From: a virus
DNA: 22,549 nucleotides
Virus record (IMG/VR): IMGVR_UViG_3300008448_000719
Coordinates: 1-22,549 of that record
Reading direction: 5' to 3' (one strand)
Each line of letters opens with the position of its first letter. The first letter of the stretch is position 1. A program made the position numbers and the translations under genes. The notes beneath the pieces were generated by a model that saw only the letters and a program-made list of their open reading frames with translations, had not been told where the DNA came from and did not search any database. Positions 1 through 5,783 of this stretch are shown piece by piece.

Positions 1-35
1 GGATCTGTTTGTCCGTGGGCTTCATTATTTGACAT
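1..35 (-). CDS. N-terminus of a gene cut by the window edge
   Basis: An ATG at 35-33 opens a frame that reads MSNNEAHGQTD and runs off the window at base 1. It starts nine bases after the stop codon of the 57-aa gene before it. There is no Shine-Dalgarno sequence. A CATAAATA octamer at 48-41 would, by T4 late-promoter geometry, put a transcript start close to this ATG, so a nearly leaderless message is possible. A second ATG at 24-22 in another frame cannot be excluded. Too little is present to suggest a function. Confidence 0.35.
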   Translation of the reverse strand, partial: MSNNEAHGQTD

Positions 36-40
36 ACAAT

Positions 41-48
41 TATTTATG
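41..48 (-). promoter_or_regulatory. Weak candidate late promoter CATAAATA
   Basis: The minus strand reads CATAAATA, one base from the T4 late-promoter octamer TATAAATA. It overlaps the stop codon of the 57-aa gene and precedes the partial gene starting at 35. It is listed mainly because the ATAAATA core recurs between genes in this window. On its own it could be chance in AT-rich sequence. Confidence 0.25.
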
Positions 49-217
49 CTGATTTAGAAAAACCCACCTCAAATAGGTTTGAATCTGGTAAACTGTCTAC
101 AAACCGTTGCAAGGATTGTGTTTGAATTGGATCCTCAGAGAGGTTAGATTCCAGGACCTCTCTTATGAGTTGGCATTGGAATTCTATTAGGGCCAATTGT
201 GTCGAAATTTCTGTCAT
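44..217 (-). CDS. Small hypothetical protein, 57 aa, possibly from a leaderless message
   Basis: The ATG at 217-215 opens a 57-codon frame ending in TAA at 46-44. The product starts MTEISTQLALIEFQ, is acidic and looks mostly helical. I recognise no family. There is no Shine-Dalgarno sequence upstream. Instead a sigma70-like promoter (TTGACA, 18-base spacer, TATATT) ends five bases before the ATG, so transcription would begin at or next to the start codon. The gene follows the 69-aa gene after a 31-base gap and precedes the partial gene at 35. The good promoter placement and filled gap favour a real gene, but the short length leaves doubt. Confidence 0.5.
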   Translation of the reverse strand: MTEISTQLALIEFQCQLIREVLESNLSEDPIQTQSLQRFVDSLPDSNLFEVGFSKSA

Positions 218-222
218 GTTTT

Positions 223-252
223 AATATACTTTATATCAGGGTATTCTGTCAA
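223..252 (-). promoter_or_regulatory. Sigma70-like promoter next to a start codon
   Basis: On the minus strand, TTGACA (252-247) is separated by 18 bases from TATATT (228-223). The -35 is a perfect consensus and the -10 matches five of six positions. The predicted start, about seven bases after the -10, falls at the ATG of the 57-aa gene. The -35 overlaps the stop codon of the 69-aa gene. This resembles a bacterial housekeeping promoter rather than the ATAAATA sites seen elsewhere in the window. Confidence 0.5.
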
Positions 253-458
253 CTTTTAAATCGACTTTTAACTTTTCTTGTGTATATTCGTTCTACAGGA
301 ACCGCAAGTCTTATTAATTCTTCAGCATCTGCTTTACTAAGCCATTGTATTTGAGTATTGCATTTTGCACAGTGTAAACTAGCATAGTGATCTCCCGAAT
401 CAACATTTATTCTAACTGTGATTGGGTGTCGGTCGTGACTGGTTCTTTTCAGTATCAT
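249..458 (-). CDS. Small CxxC protein, 69 aa, hypothetical
   Basis: The product has one CxxC pair in the stretch LHCAKCNTQIQWLS (around residues 29-42), preceded by a histidine, then an acidic helix and a basic C-terminus (KVKSRFKS). The H-x-L-x-C-x-x-C spacing followed by WLS resembles short zinc-binding proteins common in phage genomes, but with only two cysteines zinc binding is not assured. The start codon overlaps the previous stop as ATGA (458-455), so translation is probably coupled. The basic tail would fit nucleic-acid binding; that is inference. I do not recognise a named family. Confidence 0.7.
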   Translation of the reverse strand: MILKRTSHDRHPITVRINVDSGDHYASLHCAKCNTQIQWLSKADAEELIRLAVPVERIYTRKVKSRFKS

Positions 459-658
459 TTGCCTAATCCGTCGAGAAATTCTCTTAGTCTTGTAGAGTCA
501 GGCTTAGACTGCTTTGCAGGTTGCTGGGGTTGTTCCGGTTTTAATTGATTAACTTTTTCATAGTTGTCGTTGAATCTTTCCATTTGTTCAACCAACTGCT
601 TTAGTTGCCAACTGATTGAACTTAATTGTGCTGTGGTGTTGTCATATTCTTTATTCAT
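455..658 (-). CDS. Small coiled-coil protein, 67 aa, hypothetical
   Basis: The ATG at 658 has a clear Shine-Dalgarno sequence (AGGAG, about seven bases upstream). The N-terminal 40 residues look helical and heptad-like (STAQ/LSSISWQLKQLVEQMERF region). A Pro/Gln-rich linker (QPQQPAKQSKP) follows, then a short C-terminal helix (RLREFLDGLGK). The gene ends in an ATGA overlap with the 69-aa gene, so the two are likely made together. A helix, linker and short helix suggest an adaptor or oligomerising protein. I do not recognise the family. Confidence 0.7.
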   Translation of the reverse strand: MNKEYDNTTAQLSSISWQLKQLVEQMERFNDNYEKVNQLKPEQPQQPAKQSKPDSTRLREFLDGLGK

Positions 659-694
659 TGTTTTTCTCCTATTTTGCGGCTCAGGTCTTGTCAG

Positions 695-754
695 TCTCTT
701 GGATCTCTCTTGGCGTTACGAAACTACTATAATACTTTAAGTAAAATCGTAACG
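695..754 (-). promoter_or_regulatory. Inverted repeat and direct repeats upstream of the small-gene cluster
   Basis: The 101-base gap between the helicase-like gene and the 67-aa gene holds an 8-bp perfect inverted repeat, CGTTACGA (714-721) with TCGTAACG (747-754), around a 25-base AT-rich core. The core contains TATTATAGT on the minus strand, a plausible -10, but I see no good -35. Nearer the gene, CCAAGAGA occurs twice on the minus strand (713-706 and 702-695), 11 bases apart. This could be an operator-promoter for the small genes, or an RNA hairpin after the helicase-like gene. The call is tentative. Confidence 0.35.
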
Positions 755-759
755 GTCTA

Positions 760-2088
760 TTAGGTATTAGTTTGGGCTTTTTTTCTAAGTCGATATAGTC
801 TTTGTCTTTCTGCAGAGGTGAGTGGTTTCTTTTTGACTCTCGAGTCCTCCACTGGTATATTGGTGAATACTGTTGATCTATGAAGATTGAACAAATCCAT
901 TACTTCAAGAATCATTGTAGTGTCAAGAGCAAATATATTAACTGGTAGAGTATTAGAGGGATCTCTAAGGGCAGATCTCATAATCAATTGATAGGCAGTA
1001 TATCCACTAAATGCAAAAGCAAATCGACGGCAATCTTCTCGATCATCAAAGCCGCATCTTTGCCATAGAAAGTTTTTATAAACAGCATTAGGTTGAATTG
1101 CACTCATAAACGCATAATCTGTTCTATCCTTATAAGCATTAATTCCATGAGCATTGTGTGATAATTTGTCACCGTGAACAAACGCTGTTGTGCTATCATT
1201 GTTGCTGTTATAAATTAATCTACCAGATCTGTGTTGTTCACAGTAATCTCTAAATATACCTTCAATATCGGGATTAGCAGTTTTACAACCTTTGCTCCAA
1301 CTGAATTCTTCTGTTGGTATATGCCAATTAACCAGGACATCATGTGTTTGAAATTCATATTCAATTTCGTATGGGATCGCATTACGTTGCATCCAATAGC
1401 CCATAAAAGTTTTTTCAAATGCAGCAGCAGCAATCCAAACACTGCTCCAATTGTCTAAAATAGATTCAGACAATTCAAGACCGATTGTGCTGGTTTCGCT
1501 GGCACCAGTCATTAAATTATTACCAATTTCCCAAGTTGCCCATAAACGCCAATTAGGATTGGCAATCTTACGCCAACGTTCATTGTCAATAATATCAGGA
1601 GGAGTGCTTTCAACAACAGTTAATTCATAGAATTCTTGGAAGGTTGTTTTGGGTCTTGATTTTGGAACCAACGCTGGATTGAGCCAAGCAAATATTTCAC
1701 AAAAGTCAACCCATACTCTACCAGCACTGTCATAGGTTTTAAATGTAATCATACTGTATGGATCAAAGGCTTCGTCGATGATCAAATCGGTATTTGTTTT
1801 TTCAAAGTAATCAGTTGGAACCTGTAAGAATCCTTGATGTGTAAGACAAACTACAGGTGTATCAGCAAGTTGATATTGCTGTAATATTTTTTCTTTGTTA
1901 TCATCTCTATTGATAATTGTAATCTCATCCCAAGAGAAATGTTCTGCATATTCTTTTTGAAGATTAATGCTAGGAACAACTATCAGTGTTCTAATTCCTG
2001 ATTGAATATTGTTACGGATACGTGGAATGATTGTGTTGCGTGTTTTACCCACACCGCAACCGCGAGAATCTACTTTAATATAAGACAT
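760..2088 (-). CDS. Putative SF2 (DEAD-like) helicase or NTPase, 442 aa
   Basis: The N-terminus carries a Walker A motif (GCGVGKT, residues 10-16), a Ia-like segment (TLIVVPS), and a Walker B/DEAD-type box (DLIIDEAF, DEAF at 105-108). Near residues 365-378, AYQLIMRSALRD has the Q-x3-R-x3-R spacing of SF2 motif VI, preceded by YAFMSAIQP, which resembles motif V. This order fits a superfamily 2 helicase that unwinds or translocates on nucleic acid using ATP. The C-terminus is basic (ERQRLYRLRKKAQ) and may bind DNA or RNA. The gene lies outside the structural block and has its own terminator, late-type promoter and structured leader. The proximal AAAGGAG is seven bases before the ATG. I am sure of the NTPase motifs, less so of helicase activity. 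Confidence 0.65.
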   Translation of the reverse strand: MSYIKVDSRGCGVGKTRNTIIPRIRNNIQSGIRTLIVVPSINLQKEYAEHFSWDEITIINRDDNKEKILQQYQLADTPVVCLTHQGFLQVPTDYFEKTNTDLIIDEAFDPYSMITFKTYDSAGRVWVDFCEIFAWLNPALVPKSRPKTTFQEFYELTVVESTPPDIIDNERWRKIANPNWRLWATWEIGNNLMTGASETSTIGLELSESILDNWSSVWIAAAAFEKTFMGYWMQRNAIPYEIEYEFQTHDVLVNWHIPTEEFSWSKGCKTANPDIEGIFRDYCEQHRSGRLIYNSNNDSTTAFVHGDKLSHNAHGINAYKDRTDYAFMSAIQPNAVYKNFLWQRCGFDDREDCRRFAFAFSGYTAYQLIMRSALRDPSNTLPVNIFALDTTMILEVMDLFNLHRSTVFTNIPVEDSRVKKKPLTSAERQRLYRLRKKAQTNT

Positions 2089-2200
2089 TGTTTAACTCCT
2101 TTGTTCGACTCCTTAAACTCCTTATAGTTTTAAAAGTAGCAGTGGCCCTAAGGAGTTGAAATGGCCCAACAGTGGATCAGACTGTTGTTTTAACTGCTAC
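2089..2200 (-). promoter_or_regulatory. Structured leader with three SD sequences and an internal anti-SD
   Basis: The leader of the helicase-like gene begins at G2200 if the promoter works as in T4. It opens with GTAGCAGT (2200-2193), which pairs with ACTGCTAC (2143-2136), eight base pairs. Inside is a 7-bp hairpin, CAACAGT (2187-2181) with ACTGTTG (2173-2167), and a possible GGCC/GGCC stem (2166-2163 with 2147-2144). The loop of the latter holds AACTCCTTA (2157-2149). This is complementary to TAAGGAGTT (2124-2116), TAAGGAGT (2115-2108) and the start-proximal AAGGAGTT (2101-2094). Pairing from the enclosed loop to any of these makes a pseudoknot that hides a ribosome site. Function is inferred. 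Confidence 0.6.
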
Positions 2201-2213
2201 AATAGTATTTATA
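2201..2213 (-). promoter_or_regulatory. T4-type late promoter
   Basis: The minus strand reads TATAAATACTATT, containing the full TATAAATA octamer (2213-2206) that defines T4 late promoters. With T4 spacing (octamer at -13 to -6) the start falls on G2200, the first base of the leader's 5' stem. A strong terminator ends just upstream at 2246, as expected where a new transcription unit begins. T4 late promoters need the phage sigma factor gp55 and sliding clamp; no such gene is in this window. Confidence 0.65.
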
Positions 2214-2245
2214 CATTATATAATAAACCGGGGTCAAATGTCAAT

Positions 2246-2272
2246 AAAAAAATAGAGTCCCGAAGAACTCTA
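2246..2272 (-). terminator. Rho-independent terminator with UUCG loop
   Basis: On the minus strand TAGAGTTC (2272-2265), loop TTCG, GGACTCTA (2260-2253) forms an 8-bp stem with one G-U pair, closed by the stable C(UUCG)G tetraloop. Seven Ts follow at 2252-2246. It ends the late unit, and probably the candidate RNA, ahead of the helicase-like gene. Confidence 0.85.
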
Positions 2273-2367
2273 GTTTGAAGATTTATAATTGTTGAGAAGC
2301 CAGGTCATAGGAGTTGACGGAAACGGGTTATGACAGCAACAAGATCCACCGCCACCTGGCTTCTCAA
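2246..2367 (-). ncRNA. Candidate structured RNA or 3' UTR element, about 120 nt
   Basis: A perfect 14-bp inverted repeat, TTGAGAAGCCAGGT at 2292-2305 and its complement at 2354-2367, encloses 48 bases. A second 6-bp pair (2304-2309 with 2329-2334) stacks directly on it. The element starts one base after the stop codon of the four-cysteine gene and is followed by the UUCG terminator, so an RNA of about 120 nt with two hairpin domains would result. GATAAATA at 2377-2370 could be its own late promoter. It could equally be a 3' end protecting the long late mRNA, or a DNA site. No tRNA or known ribozyme core was found. Confidence 0.45.
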
Positions 2368-2368
2368 A

Positions 2369-2668
2369 TTATTTATCGGATCGCAAATAAACCCTACGAG
2401 AAATGGTAATTATTTCACCTGGGGTTAAACGTTCAAACTCACCGGTCTTGGGATTTTTATAACGTCTGCAAGTAATGCATTGAGTTCTCCAAAACACAAA
2501 AGGGCTTTGGCACAAGGTTGATTCCACACGTCTATCGCCTACTGTTCTATCACAGTCTTCACAGGGTCTGACCACAGGCTCAATGCGTTCAATTCCTGGT
2601 GCATCAGGTCTTTCGTGTGGGCTTTTTTTAAATTTTAATCTCGATAGTATTGGTTCAGGTATTTGCAT
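2369..2668 (-). CDS. Four-cysteine (zinc-ribbon-like) protein, 99 aa
   Basis: Two CxxC knuckles, CEDC (about residue 36) and CITC (about residue 64), are separated by 24 residues including WRTQ, a spacing typical of zinc ribbons. The second knuckle is followed by RRYKNPKTGEF. I recall similar short proteins in marine phages but no assigned function. The ATG at 2668 has no Shine-Dalgarno sequence. The upstream 12 bases are alternating TA, and a weak promoter-like pair (TTGGCA at 2701-2696, TATATA about 17 bases on) lies in the preceding gene, so its expression mode is unclear. The stop codon lies two bases from the inverted repeat of the candidate RNA. Confidence 0.7.
   Translation of the reverse strand: MQIPEPILSRLKFKKSPHERPDAPGIERIEPVVRPCEDCDRTVGDRRVESTLCQSPFVFWRTQCITCRRYKNPKTGEFERLTPGEIITISRRVYLRSDK
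2370..2377 (-). promoter_or_regulatory. Possible late promoter GATAAATA for the candidate RNA
   Basis: GATAAATA on the minus strand differs at one position from TATAAATA and overlaps the last codons and stop of the four-cysteine gene. T4 spacing gives a start at A2364, within the first strand of the 14-bp inverted repeat. Because the sequence also encodes Asp-Lys-stop, the match may be chance. Confidence 0.3.
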
Positions 2669-2680
2669 ACATTATATATA

Positions 2681-2917
2681 TCAGCCAAGATAAATTGCCA
2701 ACGCAACTGAAAAAGCACCAGCACTGATGGTAGCAGCCGCTCCAATGATAGCCTTAATCAGACTGGTATTGTTGCTTTTCAGTTGCTCGTGTATTTCGTC
2801 AACTTTCTCTTCAACTGCTCGCAATCTATCATTCAATTGACTGAATCTCAATGCACACATTCCAACATGGGCTTCCAAGTTGGTTTTTTCTATTTCTGTT
2901 GTTTGGAAATTGTCCAT
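2681..2917 (-). CDS. Coiled-coil protein with C-terminal membrane segment, 78 aa
   Basis: Residues about 8-50 are strongly heptad-like (LNDRLRAVEEKVDEIHEQLK). Residues about 55-77 are a hydrophobic segment rich in Ala, Ile and Gly (IIGAAATISAGAFSVALAIY) that would span a membrane, leaving almost no tail. This architecture, a cytoplasmic coiled coil with one C-terminal membrane helix, is that of XhlA-like haemolysin/holin accessory proteins. It also resembles small proteins often found near fibre genes in marine phages. A role in lysis or membrane attachment is possible but unproven, and no endolysin is next to it. It starts three bases after the preceding stop, with only a weak ribosome site. 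Confidence 0.65.
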   Translation of the reverse strand: MDNFQTTEIEKTNLEAHVGMCALRFSQLNDRLRAVEEKVDEIHEQLKSNNTSLIKAIIGAAATISAGAFSVALAIYLG

Positions 2918-2920
2918 GTT

Positions 2921-3253
2921 TTATGCCTGTCTGTTTTCTACATTAACTCTGAATGCTCTGCGATCAATGATTCCATCTGCGGTTGTGACCTTTGCAGTTA
3001 CAATATAAACTTTGTCTGCTTGACCGCCCGATAATTCTACATAGGTTAGAGTATCAGTAAACCCTGAACTTTCAATCTCAATTGGAGTTGGGTCATTGCG
3101 TCTTGCAGCAACTTCATATTCTACTGCATCAATAGTGTCAGAACCTTCCAGCCATGAACTCCAATCAAATGTGTAGGTCAGTTGTGCTTCGGGATCTTTT
3201 GAGATTTCCAATCCATAGTTTGTTTGGTTAAATCCACCTCTGTTAATAGCCAT
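2921..3253 (-). CDS. Small virion structural protein, fibre/tail adaptor-like, 110 aa
   Basis: The segment DPEAQLTYTFDWSSWLEGSD matches a phage family with the signature DP-x-A-x-L-x-Y-x-FDW-x-x-WL. The rest is a beta-rich, Ig-like fold with VELSGGQADKVYIVTAKVTT, where family members carry WLSGGTAG-x-x-Y. Members I recall are short virion proteins beside tail fibre genes, sometimes named fibre-tail adaptors. The gene follows the 838-aa fibre and may attach or cap it; that is inference from position. A good Shine-Dalgarno sequence (AAGGAA) lies within the end of the preceding gene, which stops three bases before this ATG, so translation is probably coupled. Confidence 0.75.
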   Translation of the reverse strand: MAINRGGFNQTNYGLEISKDPEAQLTYTFDWSSWLEGSDTIDAVEYEVAARRNDPTPIEIESSGFTDTLTYVELSGGQADKVYIVTAKVTTADGIIDRRAFRVNVENRQA

Positions 3254-3256
3254 TTT

Positions 3257-5773
3257 TTATGTTCCTTGTATACTATGTGTTCTTGTTTCTTGGCGAATCT
3301 CATATTCGCGAATTTCTCTTGCAATAGTTGCGTTTCTACTTTCAGCAGGTATGCGATAAACGTATACATCAAGTCTAACTTCTCTACCAACTGCTAGAAC
3401 TGCACTTACAGCAGGCAAGTTGGCAGTTGCTGAGACACGTTTACCAGCATTGATGTTTAACTGAGCAGCACTGCTGATTGCACTTGATCCAGGTCTGATT
3501 CTACCAAGGGCAGCAACAACACTGGCAGTAGCAGCCATTGAACTATTGGCTCTAGCAGTAACTTTACCAGCCGCAGCAAGTGTAGCAGTTGAACTGGCTG
3601 CAACCACAGCCCTTTTAATCACGTCAGCATCTATTGTTAAGTTGACAGTGGATTCAAAGGTTCCTTCAGCAACAACACCAACAACAGCATCTATGCTTAT
3701 TTGAGATTCCGCAGCAACATCTGATGAGACAACGACTGTTTTAACAGCGGTAATTGACGCTGATGCAGCACTATCTATTGCAACTACTGATCCAGTTAGA
3801 ACATTACCAGAAACTGTTAAATTAGCAGCAACCGCAGCATCAATTAAGAAATCACCAATTTTAGCAGCCGCAGTTAATTGAGCAGCAACACTTTCAAATG
3901 CAGACGAGTTATCTCTGGTTCTACTGTTATCTATAGCAATAGTGAATTCGCTAGCGGCTGAACCTGCTGCCTCAACTGCCTTAATTGCTACAGAATTCTG
4001 TGTAAATTCCGCAGCAAGATCAGCAGCACCCGGTTTATTAGTTGCACCTGTTGCATTGCTGGTGAATGCTACGACAAGATCAGCAACAAAGGAGATAGTT
4101 CCTTGGTTTTCAGTAACCATTGTGAACTGATCAGCAATGTCGGCACCGGCCTCTACAGATTTAACTGCATCAGTGCTTTGAGCAAATTCACTGGCAATTG
4201 ATGACGAATATTCTTTGAATAAGTCTGGGGTAATAGCAAAGTTGGCAGTGACCGCAGCATCAATTAAGAAATCACCTATTTTAGCAACCGCAGTTAACTG
4301 ACTTGCAACACTCTCAAATTCAGCAGCGGCAGGTTGTATTTTTCCAACTATAGTTGATAAAGTTGATTCAGCAACAATGTCAGCAAAACCACTTTGAATT
4401 GTTGTAGCAGCAACAGTTTGTGCAAAACTAGAACTTAGATTTGCTGTAAATTGTTGAATACCAACATCGTCATCTCTAAGATTGTTTTCATAATGTAAAA
4501 GGAGTTTTGTATTGGTATCATTAACAAATGAAGTTGTTGGAACAGTTATAGTAGTTTTACTAAAATCATAACCGTAGGTAACTAAAGCATCTACACCACT
4601 AACAATTCTTGTATCATCTAAAAGAAAACTATCTGAATTGCCGTCTGTGGTTGGTGTCCATTGTCCAATGGTTAATCTTAAAGGATCGTTGGTTGTAAAA
4701 ATTTGGAAATTTTCTGATAATGAAGATCTTTGAGTTCCGTTAACATAGATCTTCATACCAGAACCGGGTTTCCATGTAACCAACAAGTGTTGCCATGAGT
4801 TATCTGTTAAGGTATATGTTGATGGAGTTGCAAGTTTGTTAACACCATTTGCATCATCAGCAAATAAGAATAAATCGTTAGAGTTTGCTTCAGAAAGCGT
4901 TATAACTTGAGAATTTGCATCAGTATTACCTACAGTGTCTATTCTAAAAATATCAAAGTTTTGTGTAGAAGCAAGTGGATAAATCCAAGTTTCAAAAAAC
5001 CAATCTTCGCTGTTGTTTGGAGCAATTGTATTTTCATGATAGACTATTTTAAGATCACTCAATCCATCGAGATTTACAGCATAATTTCCAAATTTTTCAA
5101 AAGTATTAAAAGTTACATCGCTATAATAAGGAACAAGTGGACGTTGGCCAGATATTGATTCCTGTCCTCTTAATCGATATTCGATGCCTTCAGCAGCGAC
5201 GGTTGCAGTAGCAGACAATGCTGCTGATGCTGAAATATATGTTATTGATTCGGCGTCACAAGAAAGTGCAGCAACAGATTCTAAACTGGCTGCACTTTCA
5301 AATGTAACATTGGTTCCAATATCGCCAATCGCATTGTTATTTCCAACAGTGAATTCTGCAGAGATAGCAGAACTGTTGTCACGGAAACGATCAGCAGCGT
5401 TATTTAGGTTAGCAAAGAATTCCAGCAATCCACCCGGATCAACTGTTTTAACAGCAGTGGATTCAAGATCGAATGCAACATCAAGAGCAGCAGTGTGGTT
5501 CTTGAATACTTCCACAGTTAAGGTTGGCGTAAATGCAGCAGCGAATTCAGCAGCCGCTTGGATTATCTTTGTAGCAGTGATTGCAACAGTAGCAGCGGCA
5601 CTGAGAGCAGCAGCAACTTCAACTACAACACCACCTGGTATTTCTGTAGCGTCACATACTACAGTAAATGCTGAACTAGGTGCCGACTCTGCTTCGGCGA
5701 CATAAACGAAATAGTCTTCCGGATCAAAGTATCCAAGTTCTACAAATAAACCGTCTGTGGTTGCTCTTGTCAT
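3257..5773 (-). CDS. Large alanine-rich tail fibre with a LamG-like domain, 838 aa
   Basis: Residues about 215-400 form a LamG/concanavalin-like domain: GNYAVNLDG, WFFETWIYPL, WQHLLVTWKPGSGMKIYVNG and a closing LDDTRIVSG are typical of its strands. Both flanks are Ala/Val/Thr-rich repeats of low complexity (AAEF, SAAT, FESVA blocks). One is duplicated nearly exactly: QLTA-x-AKIGDFLIDAAV near residues 490 and 630. The C-terminus changes to a polar stretch with RNATIAREIREYEIRQ and TRTHSIQGT. The likely role is a tail fibre or spike, with the LamG domain binding carbohydrate on the host. The start is set by TAAGGA seven bases before the ATG, overlapping the previous stop. Confidence 0.75.
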   Translation of the reverse strand: MTRATTDGLFVELGYFDPEDYFVYVAEAESAPSSAFTVVCDATEIPGGVVVEVAAALSAAATVAITATKIIQAAAEFAAAFTPTLTVEVFKNHTAALDVAFDLESTAVKTVDPGGLLEFFANLNNAADRFRDNSSAISAEFTVGNNNAIGDIGTNVTFESAASLESVAALSCDAESITYISASAALSATATVAAEGIEYRLRGQESISGQRPLVPYYSDVTFNTFEKFGNYAVNLDGLSDLKIVYHENTIAPNNSEDWFFETWIYPLASTQNFDIFRIDTVGNTDANSQVITLSEANSNDLFLFADDANGVNKLATPSTYTLTDNSWQHLLVTWKPGSGMKIYVNGTQRSSLSENFQIFTTNDPLRLTIGQWTPTTDGNSDSFLLDDTRIVSGVDALVTYGYDFSKTTITVPTTSFVNDTNTKLLLHYENNLRDDDVGIQQFTANLSSSFAQTVAATTIQSGFADIVAESTLSTIVGKIQPAAAEFESVASQLTAVAKIGDFLIDAAVTANFAITPDLFKEYSSSIASEFAQSTDAVKSVEAGADIADQFTMVTENQGTISFVADLVVAFTSNATGATNKPGAADLAAEFTQNSVAIKAVEAAGSAASEFTIAIDNSRTRDNSSAFESVAAQLTAAAKIGDFLIDAAVAANLTVSGNVLTGSVVAIDSAASASITAVKTVVVSSDVAAESQISIDAVVGVVAEGTFESTVNLTIDADVIKRAVVAASSTATLAAAGKVTARANSSMAATASVVAALGRIRPGSSAISSAAQLNINAGKRVSATANLPAVSAVLAVGREVRLDVYVYRIPAESRNATIAREIREYEIRQETRTHSIQGT
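3831..3900 (-). repeat. Direct repeat copy 2 in the alanine-rich fibre gene
   Basis: This 70-base segment matches 4251-4320 with few differences. The first 26 plus-strand bases (ACCGCAGCATCAATTAAGAA then ATCACC) are identical. The offset is exactly 420 bases, or 140 codons, so the frame is kept. Confidence 0.85.
4251..4320 (-). repeat. Direct repeat copy 1 in the alanine-rich fibre gene
   Basis: Partner of the segment at 3831-3900. The flanking protein segments (AAEFTQNSVAIKAVEA and ASEFAQSTDAVKSVEA) are also alike, suggesting duplication of a whole module of about 140 residues rather than of this stretch only. Confidence 0.85.
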
Positions 5774-5783
5774 AGTTTATTCC

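Noticed and set aside
2292-2367. A 76-base element of tRNA-like length, or a hammerhead ribozyme
   Set aside because: No T-loop GTTC, no anticodon arm and no CTGANGA core are present; a 14-bp closing stem does not fit a tRNA.
5184-5705. Long plus-strand ORF of 173 aa
   Set aside because: It is the complement of Ala-rich codons of the fibre gene, has no ribosome site, and has low-complexity Ala/Val/Ser/Thr content typical of a shadow frame.
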